A stretch of 64,000 nt of DNA, from positions 77,644,085 through 77,708,084 of the forward strand of contig CM051458.1 in the NCBI GenBank assembly GCA_028274465.1, in the 5' to 3' direction. Source of the stretch: Plantago ovata (Eukaryota > Streptophyta > Magnoliopsida > Lamiales > Plantaginaceae). Shown piece by piece: positions 33,100-46,504 of the stretch. The position numbers were made by a program, and so were the translations under genes. Numbering within the stretch: position 1 is the stretch's first letter; every line of letters starts with the position of its first letter. Under the pieces are notes generated by a model that saw only the letters and a program-made list of their open reading frames with translations, ran no database searches and was not told the origin of the DNA.

Positions 33100-36000
33100 A
33101 TGGCGAGTATCTCGCTCCGTGCTGTCTTAGAGAAGCAAATTTTAACCTGACCAAACTTCCTAGATTGGATCAGGAATATAGGTTTGGTGCTGAGGTACGA
33201 AAGGATTGAGTACGTCTTGGACGAGGCTAATCCCGTGTGTCTCGAGTATCAGACTGCCGATCAAGTTGCTGATTTGGAATCAAACCAACAAGGCAAAGTC
33301 TGATAAGCATCATGAGGATGCTAGATCCGCGTAGTGTATTATACTGGCGGCAATGAGCAGTGAGCTGCAGAGACAACATGATAGCATGTTGCTGTATGAG
33401 ATGCTGAAGCATCTTGAGTCGCTCTTTAAGACGACAGCCAGAAGTGTTTAATTTGATTTGATCAAAGAGATACACGGACGCAAGCTCAATGAAGGAGGGA
33501 ACATGTTTGAACATGTTCTCAAGATGAGAATAAGATCATGGTGATCTTTGTCCTTCAATCATTGCCGAGTTCGTATTCGCAGTTCATCGTTAACCACCAT
33601 GAATGCGAAGGACGTAACACTGCCCGAACTCCATAATCTGCTGAAGACATATGATCAAACTCTTCCTAAGAAGGAAAAGTCGATCATGTTTGTTGGGCAA
33701 CCGTCTAACCCAAACCCGAGAAACAAAGGTGCTAAGGGTAAGGGAAAGTCGGGAGCCAAGGCTAACACTTCGAGTGATAAGCCTAAGCGTCTGAACCAGA
33801 AAAGGAAGTTCAAGAGGAGCGGAACGGTACACACAGATGAATGTCTTTTTTGTAAACAGAAAGGACATTGGAAGAAAGATTTCCCTAAGCTAAGGGCAGA
33901 TCAAGCTAGGAAGTCGTCGGCTTCTAGCTCAGGTATGTTTGTTATTGAAATGAACATGACTACTTTTGACTCCAATGGTTGGGTATTAGATACATCCTGT
34001 GGCTCGCACATTTGTAATAATGTGCAGGGGATCATTGAACACAGGCTAGTCAAGCAAGGTGAAATCCACTTGCATGTTGGGAATAACAATCCAGTTGAAG
34101 CCAAACGCGTTGGGCGCTACAAGATAGATTTACCATCAGGACAATGTTTGGAACTTGATAACGTTTATTTTGTTCCATCCATTGTCAGAAATATTATTTT
34201 CATTCCATTGTTGGACAATTTGGGTTTTTTCCTTTCGATTTGCTAATAATACTTGTCATTTTTCATTAAATGACCAGTATTATGGAAAAGCTCGCTTAGT
34301 GAATGGTTTATATATTTTGCAAAGTAGTCTACCTTTATTTCAAATGCATAACAAACAACCATCTTCAAGTAGGAAGAATAATCCATCTTATCTATGGCAT
34401 TGTCGGCTAGGCCATATCAATGAAACACCGATTCAAAGACTAAGGAAGTTGGACTACTTAGAACCATTTGATTTTGAATCATATGGTACATGCGAATCAT
34501 GTGTTAAGGGTAAGATGACGAACAAACCTTTTGTTGGACAAGGTGTTCGTGCCACTCGCTGCTTAGAGCTCATACATACCGATGTATGTGGACCTTTTAA
34601 AGTCCATGCGCGTGGGGGTTATCCTTACTTCGTTACCTTTACTGACGATTTCTCAAGGTATGAATATATTTATCTTATGAAGAATAAATCCGAGACCTTT
34701 GGGAAATTCAAGGAGTTTAGGAATGAGGTCGAGAATGAATTGAACTTAAGGATAGTCACTCTTCGATCAGGTCGAGGAGGTGAATACCTTAGTGAAGAAT
34801 TTATCGACTACTTGAAGGAAAATGGAATTCAATCGCAATGGACCCCTCTTGGAACACCACAATTGAATGGTGTGTCTGAGAGAAGGAATCGAACCCTGTT
34901 AGACATGGTGAGATCAATGATTGGATTCTCGACTCTTCCAAAATATCTATGGGGATATGCACTACAAACTGCAATCTACATTCTGAACCGTGTACCATCT
35001 AAATCAGTGGAGAAAACTCCTTATGAGTTATGGAAGGGAAAGAAGCCCTCATTGGGCTATCTTAGACCTTGGGACTGTCCTGCGATAGTCAAACTGATGC
35101 TCACTAATAAGTTAGATGCCAAGGGTGTCAAAGTATATTTCATAGGATATCCTCGTTAGACGAGAGGCTATGAATTCTATCATGCTGAAGATCACAAGGT
35201 GATAGTATCTAGAAAAGTCAAGTTTTTAGAAGCAAAATACCTCGAAGAAGAGAGGCTAGATGACATGATAGAACTTGAAGAAATTCAAGACTTTGACACG
35301 CGCGAACATGAGTTCTCTAAATCTTCTGATTTGGACTCAAGTTCAGTGGGAGCTTTCGAAGCAGACAAGGGTAATGATATGACACTTTCTAGGCATGTCA
35401 TAGTCAGTGGGAGTCCTGTGATTAGATCAACAGCTGAAACCACACCAATAGAACCCGTTGTCAATCAACCTGTGCAACAAGTTGCACAAGAGCAGCCTCC
35501 CGCTAGGGAACAGGGTCGCGGGGCGCGACCAGTTGCATCAGTGCCCACTGATAATGTTCGTGTTACACGAAGCCAGAAAAGAAAAGCACCAGAACCAGTC
35601 GAGCTCCGTAGGTCGAAGAGGATCCTAAAAGGACCTCAGAAGCAAAGGCTTATGATAGAAGACATCAGTGAACTTGATGTCGGCTTATCAGATCGGGAAG
35701 ATCCCGAGACCTACAAAGAGGCAATAATTGATATTGACTCAGACAAATGGCAAGAGGCCATGGAATTGGAAATGGACTGCATGTACCTGAACCAAGTTTG
35801 GAACTTGGTAGACTTGCCCCAAGGGGTTAGACCTATTGGGTGCAAATGGGTCTTTAAACGAAAGACAGATGCCGATGGCAAGGTACAAACGCACAAGGCT
35901 AGACTTATGGCGAAATGCTACACGCAAAGGTATGACATCGATTACGATGAAACCTTTTCACCGGTCGCAAAATTGAAGTCCATTCGAATTCTACTTGCGA

Positions 36001-37279
36001 TAGCTGGCTACTATGATTATGAGATCTGACAGATGGATGTAAAGACTGCCATCCTCAATGGCAACCTTGGGGAAGAGCTCTATATGGTATAGCCGTAAGG
36101 TTTTATTAGTAAAACCAGGCCAACTGCTGTATGCAAATTACAAAGATCCATCTATGGAGCTAAAGCAAGCGTCTAGGAGCTGGAATATCCGCTTTGATGA
36201 AGCTGTCAAATAGTTTGACTTCATCAGAAGCAAGGAAGATCCCTGTGTCTACACTAGGCACAGCGACAAGGGAGTCGTTTTCATGATCATCTATGTTGAT
36301 GACATTTTGATCATGGGAAACAATGTCTCTATGCTAGAAGAGACTAAAGTTTGGTTATCAAGTACCTTCTCAATAAAGGACTTGGGTGAAGCGAACTACA
36401 TCCTAGGGATCAATATCTATAGAGATAGATCCAAGAGGATGTTAGGATTGACACAGTCCACCTACATCGACAAAATACTAAAGCGTTATAAGATGGACAA
36501 CTCAAAGAGAGGCTTTCTCCCAGCTAGGCATGAGATTGTCTTATCAGTTAAGGATAGTCCTAAAACTGATGAAGAAAGAAATGCAATGAGTCGTGTGCCA
36601 TATGCTTCGGCAGTAGGGTCTATAATGTATGCAATGAATTGCACAAGGCCCGATGTGGCATATGCGCTTAGTGTCACTTGTCGACACCAACAGAATCCAG
36701 GAGTACCTCACTGGACTACTGTAAAGAACATTCTTAAGTACCTTCGACGGACTAAAGGAAATATTCTTGGTGTTTGGTGGAGAACCAGAATTAAAGATGT
36801 CTGGTTATGTCGACGCTGGATTTGAATCAGATCCTGATGACTTTGAGTCACAGACAGGATACGTATTCAAATTGAACGGATGAGCTATCTGTTGGAAGAG
36901 TTCTAAGCAAGCCACGATTGCTGACTCATCCACAGAAGCCGAGTACATTGCTGGATCAGAAGCCTCGAAAGAAGCTGTCTGGATTTCAGAGTTCTTGAAG
37001 GAATTGAGGGTTGTTCCTGCTCCTAGTCCAATAACGATTTATTGGGACAATACGGGCACCGTCGCTCAAGCTAAGGAGCCTAGATCTACAAACAAGAACA
37101 AACATGTACTTAGAAAGTATCACGATATACGTGAGATTATTGATAGAGGAGAAGTTAGTAAGGAACGTGTCTCTACCACGGACAACGTGGCAGATCCTTT
37201 CACCAAGGTTTTATCAGTGGAAGTCCACTTAAGACATTATGCTAATCTGGGTATTAGGCATAAAGGTGACTGGCTCTAG
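33100..37279 (+). pseudogene. K2 gag-pol (copia), broken
   Basis: Gag starts at the ATG at 33100. The CCHC-type knuckle (CLFCKQKGHWKKD) is near 33840-33880, and the protease motif WVLDTSCGSHICNN near 33980. GAG-pre-integrase ([10 protein letters not shown]) is near 34395. The integrase core includes [10 protein letters not shown] and the [14 protein letters not shown]-like motif near 34855-34895. Reverse transcriptase spans about 35740-36700 (CKWVFKRKTDADGKV; YVDDILIMGNN), and RNase H runs to GDWL at the end. The order is that of a Ty1/copia polyprotein. It carries several breaks and cannot act as it stands. Confidence 0.9.
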
Positions 37280-37293
37280 TCCAAGTGGGAGAT

Positions 37294-39404
37294 TGATAGT
37301 GTATATATGTCCTAGATACAGTCCTTATTAAGGGCATGCAACCCTTATACATGGCATATATGTACTATTACACAGGTCAACGTAATATAATATATGTTTG
37401 TTGATTGACTATTGAGTATCGCTTTCATATTTATATTACACCACGCATGCAACATGTCATATCTCTATTTCTGTCTGTATTGATATTAAACATGTCCCCT
37501 CGGATAGATGACCGATCACACAAATAGTGGGAGCTATGTGAGTTATCATCTATCCCAAACTCTCCCTAGTCGAGGTTCATCTCGGATGTAGGGGTCTGAA
37601 TGAACCAGATGAGACTAGTATGCGTGGAGGTTATACTTGTTGGAGCAAGTGTGAGCCGATCCCACGGCCACGGAACGGATTGTTGGACAATCGAGAAACG
37701 TTCCCATAACTGTGCATAGTTGTTCGAAGAAGGATTATCAAACAATGGAAGTACCCACCGGACACTCCCATCGATGTATGCTCTACACCGAAGTGTCTAT
37801 GAGAACCGGTAAGTTGTCGAAGTGATGCCAGTCGTCCTTTGGACTTACAGGACTTTATCATCACATTTGTTGCCCCATATCCTTGGGGGAGCCGTCGATG
37901 TCAGCTCTGAATAAGCAGTAGACCTAAGACACGATCCAGGATTATGGCTACATACAAATGGGGATGATAAGTGATTTTGTGAAGGATTCATCTCTCATGT
38001 GTAGCACAGGAGAGCACTGCTCATAGTCGTTCATAGTTGTGATTGGTAAAACCGCTGGCCAGCGTATCAATATTATTATGATGGTCATAATAGATATTGG
38101 ATTCACCATGCAACTCACTGAAGACGCCCGTGGATGTATTATTGGGATAGACACTTCATCGATCCTAGATACATTCGAGCAACTCAGATGAAGGGACGTT
38201 ACCATTGCCGCGTTGAGCGCAGCAGACTTTGCAACGAAAGGGTTTGCTTTGAGAAACCTCTCAAACGTCCTCATGTATTAATATTGCAAATGAAACCGTC
38301 TAGGAATTCCATTTTGCCTAGTATAGGACTTGCTTAATACAATGAGGCCCTATGGGTCACACTATGTGGTGATTCAGCTTATCTGAATATCCTTGAAGAT
38401 GGAATCGTAATTAATTTGAAATTAATTGTGATTGATGGATTATAATTAATTTGGAATTAATTATAATATTTAGTGGCTCAATTAATTAATGATTTGGAAT
38501 TATTAATTGAATTGACTAATTAATTGTATTTTATGTAAATACAATTAAAGATTATATTTTAGAAATATAATAGAGGTTTGATTTGAAAGGATATGTTAAT
38601 TTAGAATTAACATATGCACATGGGCAAAATCTACTTGGAGTTTGAATTGCCTTAGAACTATAAGTGGGTCCCGAAATCGGGACTCACCTATCACCCTTAG
38701 CACGCGCGCGCGCGCGAGATGGAATAGGGAAGGAGTTCGACTCCTTCCTCTATTAGAAGTCTAAGGGATAAGTTAGATTTTCCTGATTGAGTTTTAATTT
38801 GATTGGGAATGAATCTAGACTTGAAATTGGTTTCCTAGTGCGATAAGAATTAGATTCTTATTCCTATATGAAGTCTAATTGCTTATGCTTTAGGCTTCTA
38901 TTGACTACTATATATAGTAGACTATTAGAGAGCTTTTGATATAGATTTTCACACAGTTGAAGAATCAAATTCTTAGAGAATTATTCTACCTTTCTTAGAG
39001 AAAACAAAAGCTCTCCCTCCACCTCACCTAAGCCATGCGCGCGCCACCTACCGGAGGAATCGCCGCCCCATCTTCTTGGCCACACAAAGAATATCCTAGC
39101 ATTCTTTCTGATAGGTCGTTCATCCGTGGATACCAAGGTTGAGGTTCTAGGAGCTGGAAACTAACTTTTATTGTCTTGCAGATAATCAAAGTATTGCAGA
39201 TATCTTCGACTTCGACGAAGGAGAAGATACACCGGATTATTACGAAGACTTGGAAGCTGTGCTTGCTTTGGAAGTAAGGTTAGTCTTCTAATTGACGTGT
39301 TTAAATATATACGACATATACATAATCAATTAACCTGCATGTTAAGAAAATTTTTGAAATTCCGCTGCGTACCCTAGGGGTAACTCTGACCGTATTTTCT
39401 TACA
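37294..39404 (+). repeat. K2 right LTR
   Basis: 2111 bp, uninterrupted partner of the left LTR, preceded by the purine tract ccaagtgggagat. It contains an alternating CG run near 38701-38717. Confidence 0.93.
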
Positions 39405-39985
39405 CTCAGCACCCCAAGGTGCTCTAGTCTGAACTTCCAACGAATATTATTACATTTGGGTAGGTTGCCAGCAGCATTGAACCATCCGTAGTAGAGTATC
39501 GTCTAGATTTACTTGTCACCGGTGTGCTAAGCATTGAACCAGTCAGACACTACCTGTAAAACCAGAGCTTGGTACCTACATAATAATATCTCTTATTGAT
39601 TTTACAGGCCCTGGACGCACTTGGTTTCATAAGTGTATTTACCTTGAAGCGGCCAAACTTCACACTTAGATAGGTGATATCTAGACATTCTGTCCCACAA
39701 TGTCAGCTTATCCTCTCGATAGCACAGAAGAAAACCCGGAGTCTTCTTCATAGATCATTAAGAGCAAAGTTGCTCAACCTTTACCCATTCAATTTAGACA
39801 ATAAGCACTTATAGTCTATTTCAGGGAATGCGCATGGAGTCTATCTAGAATAGCTCCTAAGTGCTTTGGTTATCTCGAGGCTCACCAAAAACCTTCACGA
39901 GATTGACCAACGATTATCTGAAATATCGTTTTCCACATTGAATCAAATTCTTGGGATCTCCAGTCAGTATGATTGGGTGTCCACT
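39405..39985 (-). other. K1 3' non-coding region
   Basis: Sequence between the end of K1 RNase H and its 3' LTR, split by K2 at ctcag; the remaining piece is 28506-28538. No gene is visible. Confidence 0.6.
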
Positions 39986-42900
39986 TCAGACTTCCTTAAC
40001 AATGGGTTTTAGTCCCATTCCACTAGACGAGGAGAGAACTTGATCTCTACACAATGGTTTTGTTAGCGGATCCACAATGTTATCCTTTGATCGTACATAA
40101 TCAAGTGTGATAACTCCAGTAGTGATCAGTTCTCTAATAGCATCATGTCTTCGACGAAGATGTCTAGACTTGCCATTATACACATCTTTCAGTGCCCCAT
40201 TTATTGTCGATTGACAATCGCAATGAATGGTGATAGCTGGCACAGGTTTATCCCAACAAGGGACATCCTCTAAGAACTCACGAAGCCATCCAACTTCTTC
40301 TCCAGTTTTATCTAAAGCTATGAATTCAGATTCCATAGTAGATTTCGCAATGCATCTTTGCTTAGAGGATTTCCAAGAAACAGGTCCACCTCCCAGAGTG
40401 AAGACATATCCACTTGTAGATAAGTTGTTTTCTTCTTTTGATATCCAATTTGCATCACTGTATCCCTCCAATACTGATGGATATCTTCCATAGTGTAATC
40501 CATAATTCATTGTTTGCTTTAGGTACTTCAACAATAATTGTAGTGCCAACCAATGGTCACTTCCAGGATTACGTGTGAACCTAGCTAGTTTGTTAACTGC
40601 TTGAGCGATATCAGGACGAGTACAATTCATCAAATACATTAGACTTCCAATGATTCGAGCATATTGTACTTGCTCTACAGGTTCACCTTTATTTTTCTCC
40701 AAGTGCTCTCTTTTCATAGGCACTTTTGATAATGGGCCTTCGTAAGCATTAAACTTCTTCAGAATATTTTCAATATAGTGAGATTGAGTTAATTCTAGAC
40801 CATCTCGTGTCTTAATGACCTTAATCCCTAAGATCAAATCCGCCACGCCCATATCTTTCATGTCGAACAACTGTATCAACATGTTTTTGGTCTCAAAGAT
40901 CAACTTGATACTACTCGTAATGAGCATATCATCAACATATAAACATATCATCACAAAGGATTCGAAAGTACCTTTATGATAGACACATTTATCACAACCA
41001 TTAATGGAAAAACCTTTTGACAATAACATATTGTCAAATTTTATATGTCATTGCTTCGGAGCTTGTTTGAGTCCATACAAGGACTTTACAAGACGACATA
41101 CTTTATTTTCCTTTCCAGGGAACACATACCCTTCAGGTTGATTCATGTAAATTTCCTCTTCTAAATCTCCATTTAGAAAAGCTGTTTTTACGTCCATTTG
41201 ATGTATCTCTAAGCCATAAAGCGTAGCCAATGCGATGAACATCCTAATGGAGGTAATCCTAGACACAGGAGCATATGTGTCAAAGTAATCAAGCCCTTCC
41301 TTTTGTCTAAAACCTTGCACTACTAGACGAGCCTTATACTTATCAATGGTTCCATCCGCTTTATACTTTAGTTTAAGTATTCACTTGCAACCCAAAGGTT
41401 TACTTCCTGGAGGAAGATCAACCAATTCCCAAGTGTGATTGTGTAGGATGGAATCCATTTCACTTTCAATAGCTTCCTTCCAAGAAGGTGCTTCTGGAGT
41501 AGACAATGCTTCACGTATTGTCTTTGGATCTTCAACTAAGAAGGTAGCAAAATCAGGTCCATAATGAGAGTAGTTCTCATTTCTTGCCCTTTTACTCCTT
41601 CTTGGTTCATCAGTAGGAATTTCTGGTTCAGGTTCTTCCATAACCTCATCAAAACCATCAGGTTCATGAATTCCATTGTTCAAACCGTTAGATTCTTGTG
41701 TGCCAACACTAGAACCATTGGGCTCTTGAGCCCCCACATTAGAACCATTAGGTTCTAAGTTAGAATTAACAGGTGGATTCCCCACATTCGAACCAATAGG
41801 TTCGATGTTAGGAATTATCTGTTCTTGGGTAGGAATGACTTCTACATGAAGTCTAGTTTCAGGACCCATAGCAGTTACAAAATCTCTTTTCCGAGATTCT
41901 CCACTTTTCTTATCTTTCTTTGGAAAGATATCTTCAAAGAAAGTCGCATTCCTTGATTCCATAATTGTACCTTCATGCATATTCGGAATTGAAGACTTGT
42001 ATACAAGAAATCGATATGCACTACTGTTATTTGCATATCCAATGAATATGCAATCTACAGACTTAGGTCCAATCTTAACTTGCTTTGGTTTAGGTACTTC
42101 CACCTTTGCCAAGCATCCCCACACTTTCAAGTGTCGGTAAGATGGTTTGTGACCTTTCCATAGCTCATATGGAGTTTTGTCACTATTTTTCCGGGGAATC
42201 TGTTAAGAATTTTAGTGGCCGTTAGAATAGCCTCTCCCCACATATTCTGGTAGTCCAGAATTAATCAACAAGGCATTCATCATCTCTTTAAGAGTACGAT
42301 TTTTCCTTTCAGCAATGCCATTTGATTGTGGTGAATAGGGTGTTGTTGTTTGGTGAATTATCCCAAATTGAGCACAATACTCCTCAAAAGGAGCACCATA
42401 TTCTCCACCTCTATCACTACGAATTTCCTTAATTCGTTTTCCAAGTTGATTCTCAACTTTAGTCTTGTAATGTTTAAATGCTTCTAAGGCTTAATCCTTA
42501 CTTCTTAGCAAATAAACATAACAATATCTCGTGCTATCATCAATAAAAGTAACAAAGTACTTTTTCCCTCCTCTAGTTTGCACGAATTTTAAGTCACATA
42601 AATCAGTGTGAATTAAATCTAGAGGATTTGTGGTTCTGTTCACAGAATAAAATGGTGTCTTAGTCAATTTTGCCTCCACACAAACCTCGCACTTGGTTTG
42701 ATGGTTAATCTCAAGATTTGGCAAGTGTTGCAACTTTACTAGTTTGTGAATAGACTTGTAGTTAACATGTCCTAATCTATGATGCCAAAAATTAGACGAC
42801 TCAGTCAAGTAGGTAGAATGCTTTTTCATTTCATTGCCCTCAAAGGAGCGAGATACAGTCACTACATTCATCATAAAAAGCCCATCACAGAGATAGCCCT

Positions 42901-44189
42901 TTCCTACATAAGTACCATTTTTCCTAACTACAAGCTGGTTGGACTTCAAGGTCACCTCGAATCCTTTCTTCACCAAAGTTGCACCAGACACCAAATTCCT
43001 GCGAATGTCTGGGACATGCATCACTTCGTTTAGAACCAGTTCCTTTCCAGAAGTGAGCTTAAGAACCACTTTTCCAATGCCTTCAACATCGGAAGTTGCA
43101 TCATTCCCCATGTACAACTTCTTTCCGTTCACAGGAGTGTAGGTTGAGAATGAACCACGATCATAGCAGATGTGGCAAGTTGCACCCGAATCAAACCACC
43201 ATTGTTTTGGATTTTTCACCATATTTGATTCCAGAATCATGCCAGAGAAAGCTTCAGAAAATTCATCTACTTGCATAGGTTTATTTAGATTGATGACTCC
43301 TTGTGCTTTCTTCCAAGCAAAGCAATCGGCTTTCACAGACCAGGCTTCTTACAATAGAAGCAATTCCCGTTTCCCACGGGCTTCCCCTTCTTTTAACTGC
43401 TAGGCTTTCCATTCTTCAAGTCATCATCTTGAGACTTGCGTTTCTTGCCACGCTTGTTAGACTTCGTATCCACCAAGTGTGTCTTGGCTTCCATGGGTTG
43501 TTTTCCCTTACCCATAGCCCTGCGGTTATCTTCTTGAATCTGGAGTTTTGTAACCAGATCATCGAACCCCATTTCTTTTGTCTTCAACTTTAGATAACTC
43601 ATGAACTCACTCCATGAGGGGGGAAGTTTCTCAATGAGAGCAGCAACTAGAAATGGTTCATTAGGCTTCATGCCTTCATTGTCCAGTTCATGGAGAATTA
43701 ATTGAAACTCTAAAATCTGACTCATGACAGACTTCGAGTCTACCATTTTGAAGTTCAAAAATTTCCCACAATGAACTTTTTAGTACCTGCATCTTGGGCA
43801 GAGTACTTCTTGTCGAGTTTTTCCCACAAATCTCTTGCGTACTCGATGTTAGAATATGCATTATAAAGAGCATCAGAAAGACAATTCATAATGTAATTCT
43901 TACAGCAGAAATCATTGTGTTGCCACATTGATTTGGTGACCTTATTCTCGTCAGGATTGTTAGGATCTCGGACGGGAGCAGTAAGGGATCCTTCAGGCCA
44001 CTTGGAAGGTGGATCATCAGTGACATGTCGATCCACACACAAGGTAGTAAGATAGAATTGCATCTTTTGCTTCCATTGCTTGAAGTTGGCACCACCGAAC
44101 TTGTCAGGTTTGTCGCCAACTATGTGGCTGTTGACACGAACCACAGGAGCAGCATTACTTCGATCTCCAGAACCTCCAGTATCCGACAT
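39986..44189 (-). pseudogene. K1 gag-pol (copia), broken
   Basis: On the minus strand Gag begins MSDTGGSGDRSNAAPVVRVN at 44189, with a core containing FGGANFKQWKQKMQFYL and a basic tail near 43400. The protease motif WWFDSGATCHICYD is near 43200, GAG-pre-integrase (FWHHRLGHVNYKSI) near 42790, and integrase follows (FVTFIDDSTRYCYVYLLRSK near 42500). Reverse transcriptase spans about 41460-40800 (MDVKTAFLNGDLEEEIYM; YVDDMLI), and RNase H ends near 39986. It belongs to a different copia lineage from K2 and K3. It is broken in several places. Confidence 0.9.
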
Positions 44190-44217
44190 ATTGATACTAT
44201 GAATATTATCTCAGAAT

Positions 44218-45083
44218 TGTTGGAATATAGGCACTATCAGGAAAGTATCTGTATGAAAAGGAGTCTGGAACAAAGAGTATATATATGCGTAAGTAATGCT
44301 GCAGAATGATGAGATAGCCCGAGTTCTCTGAGATAATATTTTCCCTGCACTCGTGCTCACAGTACATCAAATATATCCCCAAGATAAGACTGCAGGAGAA
44401 TTAGTAAGTAGCACACCAAACTAATTCGAACTGGTTTTTCTCAATAAGGAAGAACAAATTTTGTTAAGTAGTAGAGGAGAAGAGAGCAGATGAATGAACG
44501 AACTTTGCTACAGCAGGAGAGTCTTATTTATAGTAGCGAAGTGGTGTTAATAAACAAACAGACATGTTTGTTCATTTAATGAACACATCATTTCGGAAAG
44601 GAAGTTGTTCATTCAATGAACACATCAATTCGGAAAAGAAAGTTGTTCATTCAAGCTTTTTCAGAAAGGAAAATTATGTCCAGAATTTCAAGCCAAGCCC
44701 ACGCCCAGGCGGGTGCGCTTGGGCGAACTGAGAAGCAATCTAGGTCCTCCCCCATTCCAAAACCATGGGTACCCCCAAGGGGTCCAAACCCTCTTGCAAA
44801 CTAGACACTTATGTCTAGCACATACTCTTCTCATTTTAGCTATGTGGGATAACTCCCAATTCCAACTCTTGAGCTTCCTAGCTAAGTTCTCAACCAACAC
44901 ACTTTGAGCTTCAATTACTCTTTCACCACCAAGTGAATTTTAGTAATTCTTTCTCAAGTGTATTCTACTATCATAGTAGATTATGCACATTCAATAAAAC
45001 ACAAGTTTTGAATGTGTGAGCGCTCTTTGGTTAAGCCACAAAGTCATAGAAAACCCACTTTGGAATTAGCTAAAATTCCTACA
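44218..45083 (-). repeat. K1 right LTR (5' LTR)
   Basis: 866 bp, partner of 27513-28505, with fewer of the internal repeat blocks and a different short segment (agcccacgcccaggcgg) near 44697. Confidence 0.9.
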
Positions 45084-45088
45084 AAAAT

Positions 45089-45341
45089 AGTTGACTACAG
45101 AGGAAACAACTTTGAATATATACCTTTTGGATCCGGAAAAAGGATCTTCCCAGGCATGTCCTTTGGCCTTGCAAATGTGGAGCTTCCACTTGGAATGCTT
45201 CTTTTTCATTTCAACTGGATCCTCCCCAACGGAATGAAACCTGAAGAGCTCGAAATGGCGGAGGCCTTCGGTTCGACAAGTGGAAGGACAAATCCTTTGT
45301 ATGCTATTCCATCAGTTCATGCACCTCTTCCAGTCAAATGA
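45089..45341 (+). pseudogene. Cytochrome P450 (CYP71-type) exon 2, last part
   Basis: Continues the P450 frame after the aaaat duplication: IVDYRGNNFEYIPFGSGKRI then FPGMSFGLANVELPLGMLLF, ending APLPVK and TGA at 45341. The heme-binding loop normally reads FGxGRRxCPG; here the cysteine that ligates heme iron is phenylalanine (RIFPG), which would abolish activity. With the part ending at 27512 the exon encodes about 200 residues, the usual size of CYP71 exon 2 minus the I-helix loss. The closest resemblance is to CYP71D-like proteins, judged from motif spelling only. Confidence 0.9.
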
Positions 45342-46504
45342 TTTCATTTCTTATGGAGCTCGTTATTGTAAAAACAATAATAGCATTCTGCATTTGTATC
45401 GTTCAAGCCCCTTAGTGCTGCATAAATTAGCCTTGATCAGGTGAGATAATAAACTATGCGCAATGGACTTGAATTAAACTATAACATTGAACTACATGAT
45501 CATGACATGACTGCATTCTGTCAAGCCGCGCAAATATGTTAATCAAGCCCACGTTATTTGTTTAATCCTTAAATCCTTTGGAAGGTATAGCCTCAGTGAA
45601 AACTTCTTCCTACTGAAGCTTTGTACTGATGAATAAATGATTTATCTTGTTTGAATCTTTTCTGCCATTATTGAGTACTAGCTTGTACACTTCAATGTGT
45701 TTATCTCTTGTATGCAACATTGAACTTTTGGTTAGCTGCAGCCTGCAAGGCAGATTGGTAATCACAATGCATGATCACAGGACCTGACTGAGATAATAAA
45801 TAAAGAATCTTGATAACCTCATATATTTTTAAGCCATAGGCCCTGTATTATGATTGTTCAATGATCACAGTAGCTTGATTTTTGGACTTCCAACTTATGA
45901 GGCTCTTCCCTTACTAATACGGTATCTGTTTTACTATATTACCTTAATTAGGTATTAATGAAGAACAAGTTTTTTTTTGTCTATATTGTTGCATTGTTAA
46001 GTCCAATTGGTTTTTCATACTCTTACTAATATTACAACAAAATGTGTTAAATACTCTAGTAATCTATCACTTCTAGATTTCCCAGTGGTCTTGACATTCA
46101 TTCTGAACTAACCTGGCTATATTTTCCTGGAATCCTTGTGTGTTGGATGTTTTTGTATGGTCTCTTCTTGCATATGTTTCTTATTAGAGGAAACTTGAAT
46201 AGTATGGTCTACTTTTTGTTTCATGTGTCTGGACAGCTGAGCCCTGGTGAGTCGCTTTCAGATTTTTTTCATAATGTTGTCCATTTCATGGTCAGTTATC
46301 CAATTCTTGCCATTTTTACTGTAATACAATATAATTGCTGCATGTTTATATGGTCTAATCATCGTTAAGGAGCTACATAGTCTCAATTTGCTTTCATACC
46401 ATGTATCTTGTTAATTGTTGTTACTTCAGTAACCTAAAGATTTCATGTGGTATATAACATTTTTGCTGATTGATGGGTATAATCCTCAATGGTTAATTTG
46501 ACAG
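45342..46504. other. P450 3' flank and SWEET upstream sequence
   Basis: AT-rich, no convincing exon. It should contain the P450 3' UTR and either an intron or degraded 5' exons of the SWEET gene. I searched by eye for the usual first SWEET helices and did not find them. Confidence 0.45.

Larger units (their letters stand above)
28539..39404 (+). mobile_element. K2, Ty1/copia LTR retrotransposon nested in K1
   Basis: The LTRs at 28539-31577 (enlarged by a hAT-like insertion) and 37294-39404 start TGATAGTGTAT and end TTTTCTTACA. The target duplication ctcag is perfect (28534-28538 and 39405-39409). A tRNA-Met-type primer-binding site, a long structured leader, one gag-pol region and a purine tract (ccaagtgggagat) follow in order. 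The LTRs differ at about 3% of positions in a sampled 235 bp, less than those of its host K1, as nesting requires. The coding region is broken several times. K3 is a relative, sharing leader hairpins, purine tract and a GDWL polyprotein end. Confidence 0.95.
27513..45083 (-). mobile_element. K1, Ty1/copia LTR retrotransposon in a P450 exon, with K2 nested inside
   Basis: The LTRs at 27513-28505 and 44218-45083 start TGTTGGAAT and end TTCCTACA. They are flanked by a perfect 5-bp target duplication, aaaat (27508-27512 and 45084-45088). The gag-pol region is on the minus strand, so the right LTR is the 5' one. The domain order protease-integrase-RT-RNase H is that of Ty1/copia. K2 is inserted in the 3' non-coding part next to the left LTR. 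The LTRs differ more than those of K2 or K3 (roughly 4-5% in a sampled 220 bp, plus repeat-number differences), so K1 is the oldest of the three. It is broken in several places. Confidence 0.93.

Noticed and set aside
29807-38337. Paired reading frames near 29807/37631, 30124/37948 and 30310/38134 that look like a duplicated small gene
   Set aside because: They lie at matching places in the two K2 LTRs; the duplication is that of the LTR, and no protein similarity is evident.
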